Shown piece by piece: positions 36,468 to 45,249 of a stretch of DNA of 64,000 nucleotides. A program made the position numbers and the translations under genes. The first letter of the stretch is position 1. Each line of letters opens with the position of its first letter. The DNA lies in contig NZ_BLAJ01000001.1 in NCBI RefSeq assembly GCF_009176305.1, positions 682,001 to 746,000 of the forward strand, read 5' to 3'. Under the pieces are notes generated by a model that searched no databases, was not told the DNA's origin, and saw nothing but the letters and a program-made list of their open reading frames with translations. Source of the DNA: Martinezella dioscoreae. Its GTDB lineage: Bacteria; Pseudomonadota; Alphaproteobacteria; Rhizobiales; Rhizobiaceae.

Positions 36468-37619
36468 CTAACGGTTAAGAAATTCGAGAGGGTGGCGAGA
36501 AAGGGCTTTTGGCGCCTGTGAGGTCGTCAAATAGGTTTGTCCGAGGGTCATGGCGGTGCCGCTGTCGGAATCCATGATGATCATATGGACGAAGAGCGAC
36601 ATGTTCTCCTGGATCTCCAAGGGATTGCCCATATGGAACATTTCGTGCTCCATCCATGACGGCGAGAAGCGGGCGCCGAGAGAGTAGCCGCAGGCGTTCA
36701 GCCGGTGGCGGGCAAGGCCGCGCTCGTCCATGATCTTCGCATGAATGTCGAAGATGTCGCCGAAAGTATGCCCCGGCATCAGGATCGTTTCGATCGCCTG
36801 CAGGGTTTCCAGGCAGGCGCTGTAGAGCTCACGATGGCGATGGCTGGGAGTGCCGATGACGACCGTGCGCATCATGGCAGCGTGATAATGCGCATCCACA
36901 CCGGCCCATTCGAGCGTCAACTGGTCATTGGCGTCGAGCTTGCGGCGGCCGGACTTATAGCGGCAGAGCAGGGCTTCCGCACCCGAGCCGATGATGAATG
37001 CGTTGGCGGGATAATCGCCTCCACCCGAAAAGACGGCGCCCTGCATGGCCGCGAGAATATCCGACTCGTCCGCGCCGGCCTTGACCACAGACAGGGCTGC
37101 GTCGAGGGCATCGTCGGCCAGTGCGGCGGCCCGTTCGACATGGGCGATTTCCGCCGGGCTCTTCGTCAGACGCAGACGACTGATAAGATAAGAGGCATCG
37201 ATGATCTGTCCAAAGCTTGCAAGCTGATGATCGAGCAGGCGAGCGATGCGACCCGTCATGCCGTGAGTGTCGTATTCGACGCCGATACGGGCACCGAGCA
37301 GATCGAGATCGGACAAGAGCTCCTTGAGATCGAGCGTCGGATCGGCGTTGACGCGGTCGACCCATATGCGGATGTCGCTGATGACGGAGGTCAGCTGCGC
37401 CTGACGCAGATCGGCCGAGCGCGTCAGGAGCGTCAGCGACCCATCCGCCTTGACAACCAGCGTCTGGAAAAAGCAAAAGCCGAACGTGTCGTAGCCCGTC
37501 AGCCAATACATGCTCTCCTGTGCGAAGAGCAGCATGGCATCGAGCTTTTCTTCCTGCATTCTCGCCAGCAACCGTGCCAGACGAGCATCGAATTCGCTGC
37601 GTTCGAAATGCACGGCCAT
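36468..37619 (-). CDS. Creatinase-like M24 protein lacking the metal ligands
   Basis: A 383-residue pita-bread-fold protein of the M24/creatinase superfamily, with the N-terminal creatinase domain (RLARLLARMQEEKLDAMLLF, then YWLTGYDT). Aligning the catalytic part with prolidases, all five metal ligands are changed: the LVDAGA..SDITRT pair reads LEWAGVDAHYHAAMMRT (Asp to Glu, Asp to Ala), the GHGIG histidine is tyrosine (CGYSLG), and the two glutamates are His and Gly (FVHMII, TLGQT). It is thus likely a metal-independent hydrolase of the creatinase/ectoine-hydrolase type or a non-catalytic protein. ATG 37619 lies one base after the pgeF stop. Confidence 0.85.
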   Translation of the reverse strand: MAVHFERSEFDARLARLLARMQEEKLDAMLLFAQESMYWLTGYDTFGFCFFQTLVVKADGSLTLLTRSADLRQAQLTSVISDIRIWVDRVNADPTLDLKELLSDLDLLGARIGVEYDTHGMTGRIARLLDHQLASFGQIIDASYLISRLRLTKSPAEIAHVERAAALADDALDAALSVVKAGADESDILAAMQGAVFSGGGDYPANAFIIGSGAEALLCRYKSGRRKLDANDQLTLEWAGVDAHYHAAMMRTVVIGTPSHRHRELYSACLETLQAIETILMPGHTFGDIFDIHAKIMDERGLARHRLNACGYSLGARFSPSWMEHEMFHMGNPLEIQENMSLFVHMIIMDSDSGTAMTLGQTYLTTSQAPKALSRHPLEFLNR

Positions 37620-37620
37620 A

Positions 37621-38403
37621 TCAAGCTGCCTTTCCGATGGCGATGGCGGAAATCTGCCGTCCGTAATCCGGCTCCTTCGCATGCGTCGTGCGCCGATAGG
37701 AGAAGAAGCGCTCAGGATCCGGATAGGTGCACAGGTTCAGGCTTTCGGCGGTGACGCCCGCCTTGCGCAGCCGATCGACCGTGAGGGACGGCAGATCGAA
37801 CATGGCATGACCGTCGCGTTCCGAAGGGGCGAAATATTTGGCATAATCGGGATCATGAGTGATGAAGCGCTCGACGAATTCGGGACCTACCTCATAGCTC
37901 GCCTGGCTGATCGACGGGCCGAGGCAGGCAAGGATCGCTTCACGTCGCGCGCCAAGCGCTTCCATCGCATCGATGGTATTTTCCAGCACGCCGGTCAGCG
38001 CGCCCTTCCACCCCGCATGAGCGGCGCCAATCACCCGATTTTCCGGATCGGCAAAAAGGATGGGGCCACAATCGGCGGCGAGGACGCCGATTGCGATGCC
38101 CGGTGTCGCCGTGACCATCGCATCGGCCTGCGGCCGGCTGCCATCGTAAGATGTGCCGATTGTCACGACATCGGGTGAATGGATCTGATGCACGGTAGCG
38201 AGCCGTTCGACGGGCAGACCGAACCAGCCGGCCACGCGGCGGCGGTTTTCCTGCACGTGCTCGCGATCGTCATGCGAACCCAAGCCCACGTTCAGCCCGC
38301 GATAAAGGCCTTCGGAAACGCCGCCGGCGCGGGTGAAATAGCCATGGCGAATGCCGGCAGCCTCGGCGGCGCTCAGCAGCGTGCTTGCAAGTGGTGTCGG
38401 CAA
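37621..38403 (-). CDS. pgeF: Peptidoglycan editing factor PgeF
   Basis: A 260-residue member of the PgeF/YfiH family (also annotated as laccase-like polyphenol oxidase), which removes L-serine wrongly incorporated in peptidoglycan stem peptides. The conserved metal-site pattern is seen: VHQIHSPDV, then ADCGPILF and GAAHAGWKGALTGVLENTID, and the C-terminal NLCTYPDPERFFSYRR. The start is TTG at 38401-38403, with AAGGGA nine bases upstream; no ATG is available. It is in a minus-strand run lgt, midA, pgeF, M24. The 136 bases upstream of it hold no gene. Confidence 0.92.
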   Translation of the reverse strand: MPTPLASTLLSAAEAAGIRHGYFTRAGGVSEGLYRGLNVGLGSHDDREHVQENRRRVAGWFGLPVERLATVHQIHSPDVVTIGTSYDGSRPQADAMVTATPGIAIGVLAADCGPILFADPENRVIGAAHAGWKGALTGVLENTIDAMEALGARREAILACLGPSISQASYEVGPEFVERFITHDPDYAKYFAPSERDGHAMFDLPSLTVDRLRKAGVTAESLNLCTYPDPERFFSYRRTTHAKEPDYGRQISAIAIGKAA

Positions 38404-38539
38404 CTGCAGTGTCCCTTGATGTCTTGGTTCAGCCTGTCGTGCGATGAATAACGCAGCCGCGGCGAAGCAGTTCGATTTGACTGGGATGTTGGCCCAGTCC
38501 GGCGCGCACTGTCAATGCGTAGGGATCGATGGTCACGTT

Positions 38540-39637
38540 TCAGCCGACGGGACGAAAGGGCAGGAGATCGATCGCCGGGCTGGAGACCGCCAGCACCTTG
38601 AAGAGCTCTCCCATCTTGCCTTCGCCGGCGCCTGCCAGCCTTTCCACGGCGACACGGATATTCTCCTGGGTCGCCGCATCCTGGTCTCTGCCAAGGGCTG
38701 CCGCCCGCTCCAGCAGGCCGAGACCGACGAGGAAATCGCCCTGATGACAGCAGCCGTTGATGTGCATGCCGGAGGCGAGGGCGGTTTGCGCCAGATGCTG
38801 GAAATCGACATGGCTGGTGAGATCCGCTTCGCCCGGATGTTCCAGCGGCGGATCGTATTCGTGCATGCGCACGGCCTGCAGCGTATCGCCGAAGCCTGTC
38901 GCCATGTGGCCGTAGTCGATGGCAAGCGCCGTGCCGCCATGAGCGGCAAGCCTATCGCAGATCGTCGTCATAACGGCCTGACGGGCGGGTGCGATTTCGA
39001 AAATCGTACCGATCGGCGGCAGTCCGCCCTCTGGAAGAAGTGCAGGATCGAGCGTGGCGACGCCCGCCGTGAAGCTCAGCTCGTCGTTGGCGTCGAGGCC
39101 GACCGTGCGCTCGCGGAAGCCGTTGGCGGTGCGAACAAACTGGCGGATGGGAATGGCGTCGAAGAGTTCGTTGGCAGCGAGCAGGGTGAAACCTTCAGGC
39201 ACCTCGCCGAAATCCGTATGCCAGGAGATTTTTGCGCCGTAGGCATCAAGGGTCTGGCGCTGGAAGCCCTGCAGGCGCTCGCTGGTTTCGACGAGATGGA
39301 CCGTCATGGCATCATAGAGCGGCGGGGCCAGCTTGCCGATGACGCGCAGCATGTCGGACATCATCGTGCCACGGCCCGGACCGATTTCGACAAGACGCAC
39401 CTCGGCAGGAGTTCCATGTCGCTGCCAAGCATGCACCATGAAGACGCCGATCATCTCACCGAATAGCTGACTGACTTCGGGCGCGGTGACAAAGTCGCCG
39501 GATTGCCCGAAAGGTTCGCGCGTCTTGTAGTAACCATGCACCGGATCGGCGAGACACAGCGAAAAATAATCGGTGATGCTCAATGGTCCGTTGGTGCGGA
39601 TGATGGCTTTGATTTTTTCCCCGAGCGCCGTCGTCAT
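38540..39637 (-). CDS. MidA/NDUFAF7-family SAM-dependent methyltransferase
   Basis: A 365-residue protein of the NDUFAF7/MidA family (DUF185). In mitochondria its relative dimethylates an arginine in complex I subunit NDUFS2. The SAM-binding motif VEIGPGRGTMMSDML is near residue 86, and the family signature DYFSLCLADPVHGYYKTREP is near residue 23. A link to bacterial complex I assembly is plausible but inferred. It follows lgt by 77 bases on the same strand. Confidence 0.93.
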   Translation of the reverse strand: MTTALGEKIKAIIRTNGPLSITDYFSLCLADPVHGYYKTREPFGQSGDFVTAPEVSQLFGEMIGVFMVHAWQRHGTPAEVRLVEIGPGRGTMMSDMLRVIGKLAPPLYDAMTVHLVETSERLQGFQRQTLDAYGAKISWHTDFGEVPEGFTLLAANELFDAIPIRQFVRTANGFRERTVGLDANDELSFTAGVATLDPALLPEGGLPPIGTIFEIAPARQAVMTTICDRLAAHGGTALAIDYGHMATGFGDTLQAVRMHEYDPPLEHPGEADLTSHVDFQHLAQTALASGMHINGCCHQGDFLVGLGLLERAAALGRDQDAATQENIRVAVERLAGAGEGKMGELFKVLAVSSPAIDLLPFRPVG

Positions 39638-39714
39638 TCTATGCTTTCGCTAATGCGTGGCCCAGACAGACTGGGAGTGTCTTTCAAGAAGACCACGCGA
39701 TATTGAACTCCACC

Positions 39715-40647
39715 TCAAGCTATCTGCCTTGCCGCTGCCTGACGGGCGCGGATAACGGCCCAAAGGCCTATCGCCACCATCGGAAGCGAAAGCACCATCC
39801 CCATCGTCAGCCAGTTCGTGCCGAGCAGATAACCGAGCTGCTCGTCAGGCTGACGGAAGAATTCGACAAAAATGCGCGAGAAAGCGTAGCCGATGACAAA
39901 AATGCCGCTGGCCGTGCCCGGTTTCTTCAGCGTCAGCGCCCAGCGCGTAAGCACAAAGAGAATAAGGAAGAGGATGATGCCTTCGATGCCGGCTTCATAA
40001 AGCTGACTCGGGTGCCGCGGGTCTGGGCCTGCAGGGCACACGCCGTTATGGGCGGCGATCACATGTGGGCTGCAGAAGACCATCGCCCAGGGAACATCTG
40101 TGACGCGACCCCAGAGCTCGCCATTGATGAAATTGGCGATACGGCCGAAGAAAAGCCCGATCGGGGCGACGGCGGCGACGATATCGAACAGGCTCCAGAC
40201 GGGAATCTTGTTTCGCCTTGCGAACAAAATCATAGCGATGGTGGTGCCTATTAATCCGCCGTGGAAAGACATGCCGCCGTTCCAGACTTCGATGGCACGG
40301 ATCGGATTGGCCAGGACCGGATCGAGATCGTAGAAAAGGATATAGCCGATGCGGCCGCCGAGAACGATGCCGAAGGCTACCCAGAGAATGAAGTCATCCA
40401 GATGCTGGCGCGTCATCGGTGCTGTATCGTTCAGCCAGAGCCTGCCGTTATCGACCAGCCGCCTGGCATAGAACCAGCCGAGCAGAATGCCAGCGACATA
40501 GGCAAGTCCGTACCAATGGACTGAAACCGGGCCGAGAGAAACGGCGACCGGATCGATATCCGGAAAAGGCAGGATGGCGGCGAGATTGGCGGATGTCAGC
40601 AAGATCGTCAGGCCCGTTGCAGCATGTTCCCGAAAGCACCGTGCCAT
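39715..40647 (-). CDS. lgt: Prolipoprotein diacylglyceryl transferase
   Basis: The enzyme that puts diacylglycerol on the lipobox cysteine of prolipoproteins. Seven membrane helices are predicted. The essential motif is [14 protein letters not shown] with the preceding [11 protein letters not shown] containing the catalytic histidine. The frame opens at ATG 40647 and gives 310 residues, about 25 more than usual; the usual N-terminus corresponds to [20 protein letters not shown], so a TTG near codon 17 could be the true start. Neither has a good ribosome-binding site. Confidence 0.95.
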   Translation of the reverse strand: MARCFREHAATGLTILLTSANLAAILPFPDIDPVAVSLGPVSVHWYGLAYVAGILLGWFYARRLVDNGRLWLNDTAPMTRQHLDDFILWVAFGIVLGGRIGYILFYDLDPVLANPIRAIEVWNGGMSFHGGLIGTTIAMILFARRNKIPVWSLFDIVAAVAPIGLFFGRIANFINGELWGRVTDVPWAMVFCSPHVIAAHNGVCPAGPDPRHPSQLYEAGIEGIILFLILFVLTRWALTLKKPGTASGIFVIGYAFSRIFVEFFRQPDEQLGYLLGTNWLTMGMVLSLPMVAIGLWAVIRARQAAARQIA

Positions 40648-40866
40648 TTCGGGGCAGGATCATGCTAAATATCCAAAATGTGCGCGGAACATGGCGTTCG
40701 CTGTCGAAACGGTCAAGTCGATTGTTGATCTCGCCGAGATGGCAGCTCCGGTTGTCCAGTCCTATCTCAATTTGCTTGCATCGGCCCCTTGGAAATCCTA
40801 CCTCAGCACTATCTGGCCCATATCGATGCCTGACCGTTGAGGGCCGACGGCTGCAAGGAGATTGCC

Positions 40867-41127
40867 ATGAGCACTGGACCGAACCGAATCTTGGATGAAT
40901 TCGCCAAGCTGATGACCGATGCCGCCGGTGCTGCCCAGGGCGTGCGCCGCGAAATCGAGACCGCCTTCAATGCCCATGCCGAGCGCTGGCTGAACAGCAT
41001 GGATATCGTCAAGCGCGAGGAATTCGAGGCCGTTCGAGAAATGGCGATCAAGGCGCGCGACGAAAACGAGGCACTGCTGGCGAGAATCGAAGCGCTCGAA
41101 GCCAAGCTCGCTTCAAAGGGCAAATAA
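40867..41127 (+). CDS. UbiK/BMFP accessory factor
   Basis: An 86-residue protein of the DUF526/BMFP family, related to UbiK, which supports ubiquinone biosynthesis by helping the Ubi complex. It has an N-terminal helix (NRILDEFAKLMTDAAGAAQG) and a C-terminal coiled coil (DENEALLARIEALEAKLASK) that trimerises in relatives. AAGGAG precedes ATG 40867 by six bases. It is divergent from lgt; the 219-base gap between them shows a possible short frame (from about 40691) that I do not accept as a gene. Confidence 0.9.
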   Translation: MSTGPNRILDEFAKLMTDAAGAAQGVRREIETAFNAHAERWLNSMDIVKREEFEAVREMAIKARDENEALLARIEALEAKLASKGK

Positions 41128-41517
41128 GCCTGGACTTCTGTTTGCTGATCGGCGCGGCACCCGTTTGCCGTGCCTTTTTCCTCTGAAAATTTCCGTCAGT
41201 TTTTCCACCTGTGGACATAGGCAAAAAAGCCAATCGCCAGAGTCGGTTATGACTCCCTTCTGAATAGGCGTCCGAAGAGCTTTCCACAGTGCCGTTTCCA
41301 AAATCACCGTTCAGGGGCTGGCATGCCGGGCATGCCACTATACACTGATTTTAAATGATGATTCGAAACGGACTTGGTAAGCCCCGGGCATGGTGGAAGC
41401 GTTAGTCTGGCAGCCGTTCAACATCATCCCGAGGATGTTTCCGGAGTAAAATTGTTTGCGTTCTTTCAGTGTCGAGCCACGGGAAAACTGCAACCGATCC
41501 GGTCAAGAAGGTGCTGC
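41128..41517. other. Non-coding region between ubiK-like and YbjN genes
   Basis: This 390-base gap has no credible ORF. It contains two copies of the 8-base palindrome GGCATGCC (41322-41329 and 41331-41338) one base apart, and two matching elements, TTTCCACCTGTGGA (near 41204) and CTTTCCACAGTG (near 41282), that share TTTCCAC. These could be regulator sites, but no regulator is identified. The promoter of the YbjN/proC group should lie here. Confidence 0.4.
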
Positions 41518-42018
41518 ATGAGCCTTATGGAAATGGAAGCCGAACGACAATCGAATCCGGTCGACATGATCGAATTCGTTGCTGCCAACAACGACTGGTC
41601 GTTCGAACGGTCGGGCGAAGACGAAATCGCCATGACCGTCGAAGGACGATGGACCGACTATCACGTCTCGTTCTCCTGGATGGAGGAATTCGAGGCGCTG
41701 CACATAGCCTGCGCATTCGATGTCAAGGTTCCGGACCCGCGCGTCAACGAGGTGATCAAGCTCTTGTCCTGCATCAACGGGCAGGTGCTGATGGGCCACT
41801 TCGATCTGTGGCGTCAGGAAGACATCGTCATCTTCCGTCAATCGCTGCTCTTGTCGGGTGGGGCGGAGCCCACGAACAGGCAGGTGGAAGTGCTGCTTTC
41901 CAACGCGCTTGACACATGCGAGGCTTACTATCAGGCTTTCCAATTTGTCGTATGGTCCGGGCTCGATGCAAACCGCGCCATGGAAGCCGTACTCTTTGAA
42001 ACGGTAGGCGAAGCGTGA
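41518..42018 (+). CDS. YbjN domain-containing protein
   Basis: A 166-residue YbjN-family protein, a fold related to type III secretion chaperones. The core is VDMIEFVAANNDWSFERSGE, then WTDYHVSFSWMEEFEALHIA and a C-terminal helix NALDTCEAYYQAFQFVVW. In other bacteria YbjN affects motility and stress tolerance but no biochemical role is fixed. AAGAAGG precedes ATG 41518. Its stop is one base from the proC start, a coupling found throughout rhizobia. Confidence 0.88.
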   Translation: MSLMEMEAERQSNPVDMIEFVAANNDWSFERSGEDEIAMTVEGRWTDYHVSFSWMEEFEALHIACAFDVKVPDPRVNEVIKLLSCINGQVLMGHFDLWRQEDIVIFRQSLLLSGGAEPTNRQVEVLLSNALDTCEAYYQAFQFVVWSGLDANRAMEAVLFETVGEA

Positions 42019-42019
42019 T

Positions 42020-42859
42020 ATGACAGGTGAACAATCCGCCAATGCATTTGCGTCCTCCGGGCCGATCGTTCTGATCGGCGCGGGTAATATGGGTGGCGCA
42101 TTGCTGACGGGGTGGCTGAAAAACGGCGTGCCGGGCTCTTCGGTCGTTGTCGTTGATCCCAATCCGGCCGAAGCGATGCGGAAAATGATTGCGGATGCGG
42201 GCGCAAGCCATGTCACCGAAGTTCCGAAAGGCTTGACGGCGGGCGTTCTCTTCATCGCCGTCAAGCCGCAACTCATGGACGCGGTTCTGCCGCCGTTCAA
42301 ACCGCTCGTCGGAGAGACGACCGTCGTCGTCTCCATCGCGGCCGGTAAGACGCTCTCTGCGCTTGAGAGGCATCTGGGAGACGCGGCCATGGTGCGCGCC
42401 ATGCCGAATACGCCCGCCATGGTCGGGCGCGGCGTGACCGGCGCTTTTGCCAATGCGCGCGTAAGCGATCGCCAGCGACAGCTGGTCCAGAACCTGTTGA
42501 AGGTATCCGGTCCGGTCGAATGGGTGCCTGGCGAAGCCGATATCGATTCGGTGACTGCGGTTTCGGGCAGCGGGCCTGCCTATGTTTTTTATCTCGTGGA
42601 ATGCATGGCGGAGGCGGGCCGAAAGCTTGGCCTGCAGGCGGACCTCGCCATGCGGCTCGCACGGGAAACCGTCGCGGGGGCTGGTGAATTGTTGCACCAG
42701 TCTCCCGACGACGCTTCGCGCCTGCGCCAGAATGTGACATCTCCCGGCGGGACGACCGCGGCGGCACTCGGCGTTCTGATGGCAGAGGACGGCATGCAGC
42801 CCCTGTTCGATGCGGCCCTCGAAGCGGCGCGCAAGCGGGCGCAGGAACTGGCCGGCTGA
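42020..42859 (+). CDS. proC: Pyrroline-5-carboxylate reductase
   Basis: Catalyses the last step of proline synthesis, NAD(P)H-dependent reduction of pyrroline-5-carboxylate. The Rossmann motif VLIGAGNMGGALLTGWL is near residue 17, the FIAVKPQ segment near 77, and the C-terminal dimer motif VTAVSGSGPAYVFYLVECMA near 176, followed by TSPGGTTAAALGVL. The 279-residue length is normal. It starts one base after the YbjN stop. Confidence 0.96.
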   Translation: MTGEQSANAFASSGPIVLIGAGNMGGALLTGWLKNGVPGSSVVVVDPNPAEAMRKMIADAGASHVTEVPKGLTAGVLFIAVKPQLMDAVLPPFKPLVGETTVVVSIAAGKTLSALERHLGDAAMVRAMPNTPAMVGRGVTGAFANARVSDRQRQLVQNLLKVSGPVEWVPGEADIDSVTAVSGSGPAYVFYLVECMAEAGRKLGLQADLAMRLARETVAGAGELLHQSPDDASRLRQNVTSPGGTTAAALGVLMAEDGMQPLFDAALEAARKRAQELAG

Positions 42860-42874
42860 ATTTAAAGGTAAGAG

Positions 42875-43216
42875 ATGACGGAAGAGATCACTTATGGCGA
42901 TTTCGAGCGGGTGGATATCCGCGTCGGAACGATCATCGAAGCGGAGACTTTTCCGGAAGCACGCAAGCCTGCTTATAAGCTCAGAATCGATTTCGGGCCG
43001 GAGATCGGCATCAAGCGCTCCTCCGCACAGATCACCGTACATTATACGCCGGAAACTCTTATCGGCCGGCAGGTGTTGGCGGTGGTCAATTTCCCGCCAC
43101 GCCAGATCGGACCGGTGCGTTCCGAAGTGCTAACGCTCGGTTTCGAGGATGAGTCCGGCGCGATCGTTCTCGCTGCGGTGACCCAGCCGGTGCCGAACGG
43201 CAAGAAGATGATGTGA
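42875..43216 (+). CDS. CsaA-like tRNA-binding-domain protein
   Basis: A 113-residue free-standing tRNA-binding (OB-fold) domain related to CsaA and the C-terminal part of methionyl-tRNA synthetase. Characteristic pieces are DFERVDIRVGTIIEAETFPE, the YKLRIDFG strand and NFPPRQIGPVRSEVLTLGF. CsaA acts as a homodimeric tRNA-binding or chaperone protein. AAAGGTAAGAG precedes the ATG; 15 bases separate it from proC, so it is the third gene of that operon. Confidence 0.92.
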   Translation: MTEEITYGDFERVDIRVGTIIEAETFPEARKPAYKLRIDFGPEIGIKRSSAQITVHYTPETLIGRQVLAVVNFPPRQIGPVRSEVLTLGFEDESGAIVLAAVTQPVPNGKKMM

Positions 43217-43250
43217 GCGGTACCCCTTTCGCAATCGAAGGGAAGTGCCC

Positions 43251-43832
43251 TCAGTGAATGTCCTTCGATAGCGGATCGCTCAGGCTGAAATCGAGAAATT
43301 CCGCTTCGAAGCCTTCGCGTTGCGGCGAACAGAAGGCGGGACCGACCGACACTTCCTCCAGCATTGGATCGAACCAGGCGAGCCTCGCCATGCGCCACTC
43401 GCTCATGCGGTCGGTGCGATACTGGATGAAGAGGGCATCGCCGTTGCGCGTGACCCGTGCCGACATGGCATCGAATTCATGATCGAGCCGGAAGGCCGAC
43501 CAATCGGAATTGCCATTGGTGACGACGACGCTGAAATGCCTGGCGCCGTCGGTATATTCGATCCCGCATTTCATCCAGCGCCTGGCATCGTGGCGGATCA
43601 TCAGGCCGGCCTGATCGTAAAGCTCGCGATAGTGGCCGACAAAGGTGACTGCTGCGGTGAAATCGCCACGGCGCGGCGTGCCGAGAAAATGACCGTTGTC
43701 GCGATGGAAGCCGTAATAGGTCTCCTGCCAGAAATCGGTCTTGTCGCCGGAACGGACAAACAATCGTCCTTGGTTCACCTCCCACATCGGCGGCGCATTC
43801 AGCCAGTGCATGCCATCGATATCGATCGCCAT
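43251..43832 (-). CDS. DUF1349 domain-containing protein
   Basis: A 193-residue DUF1349 protein (concanavalin-like lectin/glucanase fold). Visible segments are WLNAPPMWEVNQGRLFVRSG, then DQAGLMIRHDARRWMKCGIE and EVSVGPAFCSPQREGFEAEF. Family members are beta-sandwich proteins of unknown activity; sugar binding is a guess. There is no signal peptide. It begins 11 bases after the histidine-kinase stop and is probably in that operon. Confidence 0.9.
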   Translation of the reverse strand: MAIDIDGMHWLNAPPMWEVNQGRLFVRSGDKTDFWQETYYGFHRDNGHFLGTPRRGDFTAAVTFVGHYRELYDQAGLMIRHDARRWMKCGIEYTDGARHFSVVVTNGNSDWSAFRLDHEFDAMSARVTRNGDALFIQYRTDRMSEWRMARLAWFDPMLEEVSVGPAFCSPQREGFEAEFLDFSLSDPLSKDIH

Positions 43833-43843
43833 GTGACGCCTCC

Positions 43844-45226
43844 TCAGGCAGGAATGCGGATAGTGGCGCGCAGGCCGCCGAGCGGGCTGTCGCCAAGCGT
43901 GACGTTGCCGCCATGGCTGCGGGCGATGTCGCGCGCGATGGCAAGGCCGAGGCCTGTGCCCGACTTGTCGAGATTGCGGGCCGAATCCAGCCGGAAGAAC
44001 GGTTTGAAGACGTCATCGCGCGCCGCGGCTGGAATGCCGGGGCCATCATCATCGAAGATGATCGTCAGCCATTTAGCACTGTGCCTTGCCTCGATACGTA
44101 GGCTGTTGGCATAGCGCCGGGCGTTCGTGGCAAGGTTCGTCACCAGGCGGGTAAAGGCATTCGGCCGGACGGAGATTTGATCGTCACCGTCGATGGAGAA
44201 GCTCATGGATTTACCGTGCAGCGTGAAGTCCTGCTGGATCTTCTCGAAGATATCGCTGAGCTTGAACTGACCGACATCTTCTTCTGCCTCGCCGCGTGCG
44301 AAGGCCATATAGCCCTCTAGCATGCTTTGCATGTCCTCCACATCTTCGCTAAGGCCGGCAAGATCCGGATTTTCCCCGACAAGGGCAAGCTGCAGCTTGA
44401 AGCGGGTCAAAACGGTTCGCAGGTCATGGCTGACGCCGGAGAGCATCGCCGTGCGCTGCTCGATCTGCCGTTCGATGCGCTCGCGCATCAGAATGAAGGC
44501 GAGACCGGCGCGGCGTATTTCGTCGGCGCCCCGAGGGGAATAGTTTTCCAGTCGCTGTCCTTTGCCGAAGCTTTCCGCCGCCTGGGCGAGAGCCAGGATC
44601 GGACGGATCTGGCCGCGCAGGAACAGGACGGCGATACCGATCAGGACCAGAGACGTGCCGACCATCCACAGAATGAAGATATGGGTATTGGACGCATAAG
44701 TCTGGCTGCGCTTGGCGAAGACGCGCAGCACCTTGTCGGGCAGTTTGATGCGGATTTCGACCAGGCTGGAGTTGCCGACGGTATCGATCCAGAAGGGCAG
44801 GTTGATCTGATCGCGGATCTCGTCGCTCAGAATGCCGTCGAGGATCGAAAAGAACGGTTTTTCGGCGGGCGGCGGCAGCTCGCCACCCGGTTCGATCGAA
44901 ATGGCGAGATCGAGCTTCTGGCGTGCCATTTGGGTGATGGCGGAATAGTCGGCATCCTGCGGATAGGTCTGGATGATGGTGATGATGGCGGCGATGTCGC
45001 GCGTTGTCGCCATCGACAGGCGCTGAGTCACCATCTGCCAGTGGCGCTCCATGAAGACGACGGTAACCACCGCCTGCAGGATGATCATCGGCAGAATGAA
45101 AATCAGCAATGAGCGGGCATAGAGGCCGGTCGGCAGGATATAGCGACGCATCCAGCGCGAAAGCCACCGCAATCCGTTGGACGGCGTGTGATCCTGGTCG
45201 CGTCTGATCGAATCGAATGTCACCAT
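43844..45226 (-). CDS. EnvZ-like sensor histidine kinase
   Basis: A 460-residue inner-membrane kinase. Two membrane helices (near residues 38-58 and 185-205) flank a periplasmic domain of about 125 residues, followed by HAMP. The H-box MLSGVSHDLRTVLTRFKLQL holds the phospho-accepting histidine; N-box TNLATNARRYA, and glycine boxes DDGPGIP and GTGLGLAI are intact. It is 20 bases downstream of its response regulator gene. The start could be GTG 45229 or ATG 45226; I use the ATG. The stimulus is unknown; EnvZ-like layout suggests osmotic or envelope sensing. Confidence 0.94.
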   Translation of the reverse strand: MVTFDSIRRDQDHTPSNGLRWLSRWMRRYILPTGLYARSLLIFILPMIILQAVVTVVFMERHWQMVTQRLSMATTRDIAAIITIIQTYPQDADYSAITQMARQKLDLAISIEPGGELPPPAEKPFFSILDGILSDEIRDQINLPFWIDTVGNSSLVEIRIKLPDKVLRVFAKRSQTYASNTHIFILWMVGTSLVLIGIAVLFLRGQIRPILALAQAAESFGKGQRLENYSPRGADEIRRAGLAFILMRERIERQIEQRTAMLSGVSHDLRTVLTRFKLQLALVGENPDLAGLSEDVEDMQSMLEGYMAFARGEAEEDVGQFKLSDIFEKIQQDFTLHGKSMSFSIDGDDQISVRPNAFTRLVTNLATNARRYANSLRIEARHSAKWLTIIFDDDGPGIPAAARDDVFKPFFRLDSARNLDKSGTGLGLAIARDIARSHGGNVTLGDSPLGGLRATIRIPA

Positions 45227-45249
45227 CACCTGGTCCCGCGGAGCCGATC

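Noticed and set aside
40574..40840. A plus-strand frame between lgt and the UbiK-like gene containing MAFAVETVKSIVDLAEMAAP
   Set aside because: It overlaps the lgt start and lacks a ribosome-binding site; the helical-looking segment is too short to support a gene call.
41200..41295. TTTCCAC elements as DnaA boxes or an origin
   Set aside because: They do not match the TTATCCACA consensus closely, there are only two, and no dnaA, parAB or repABC gene is near.
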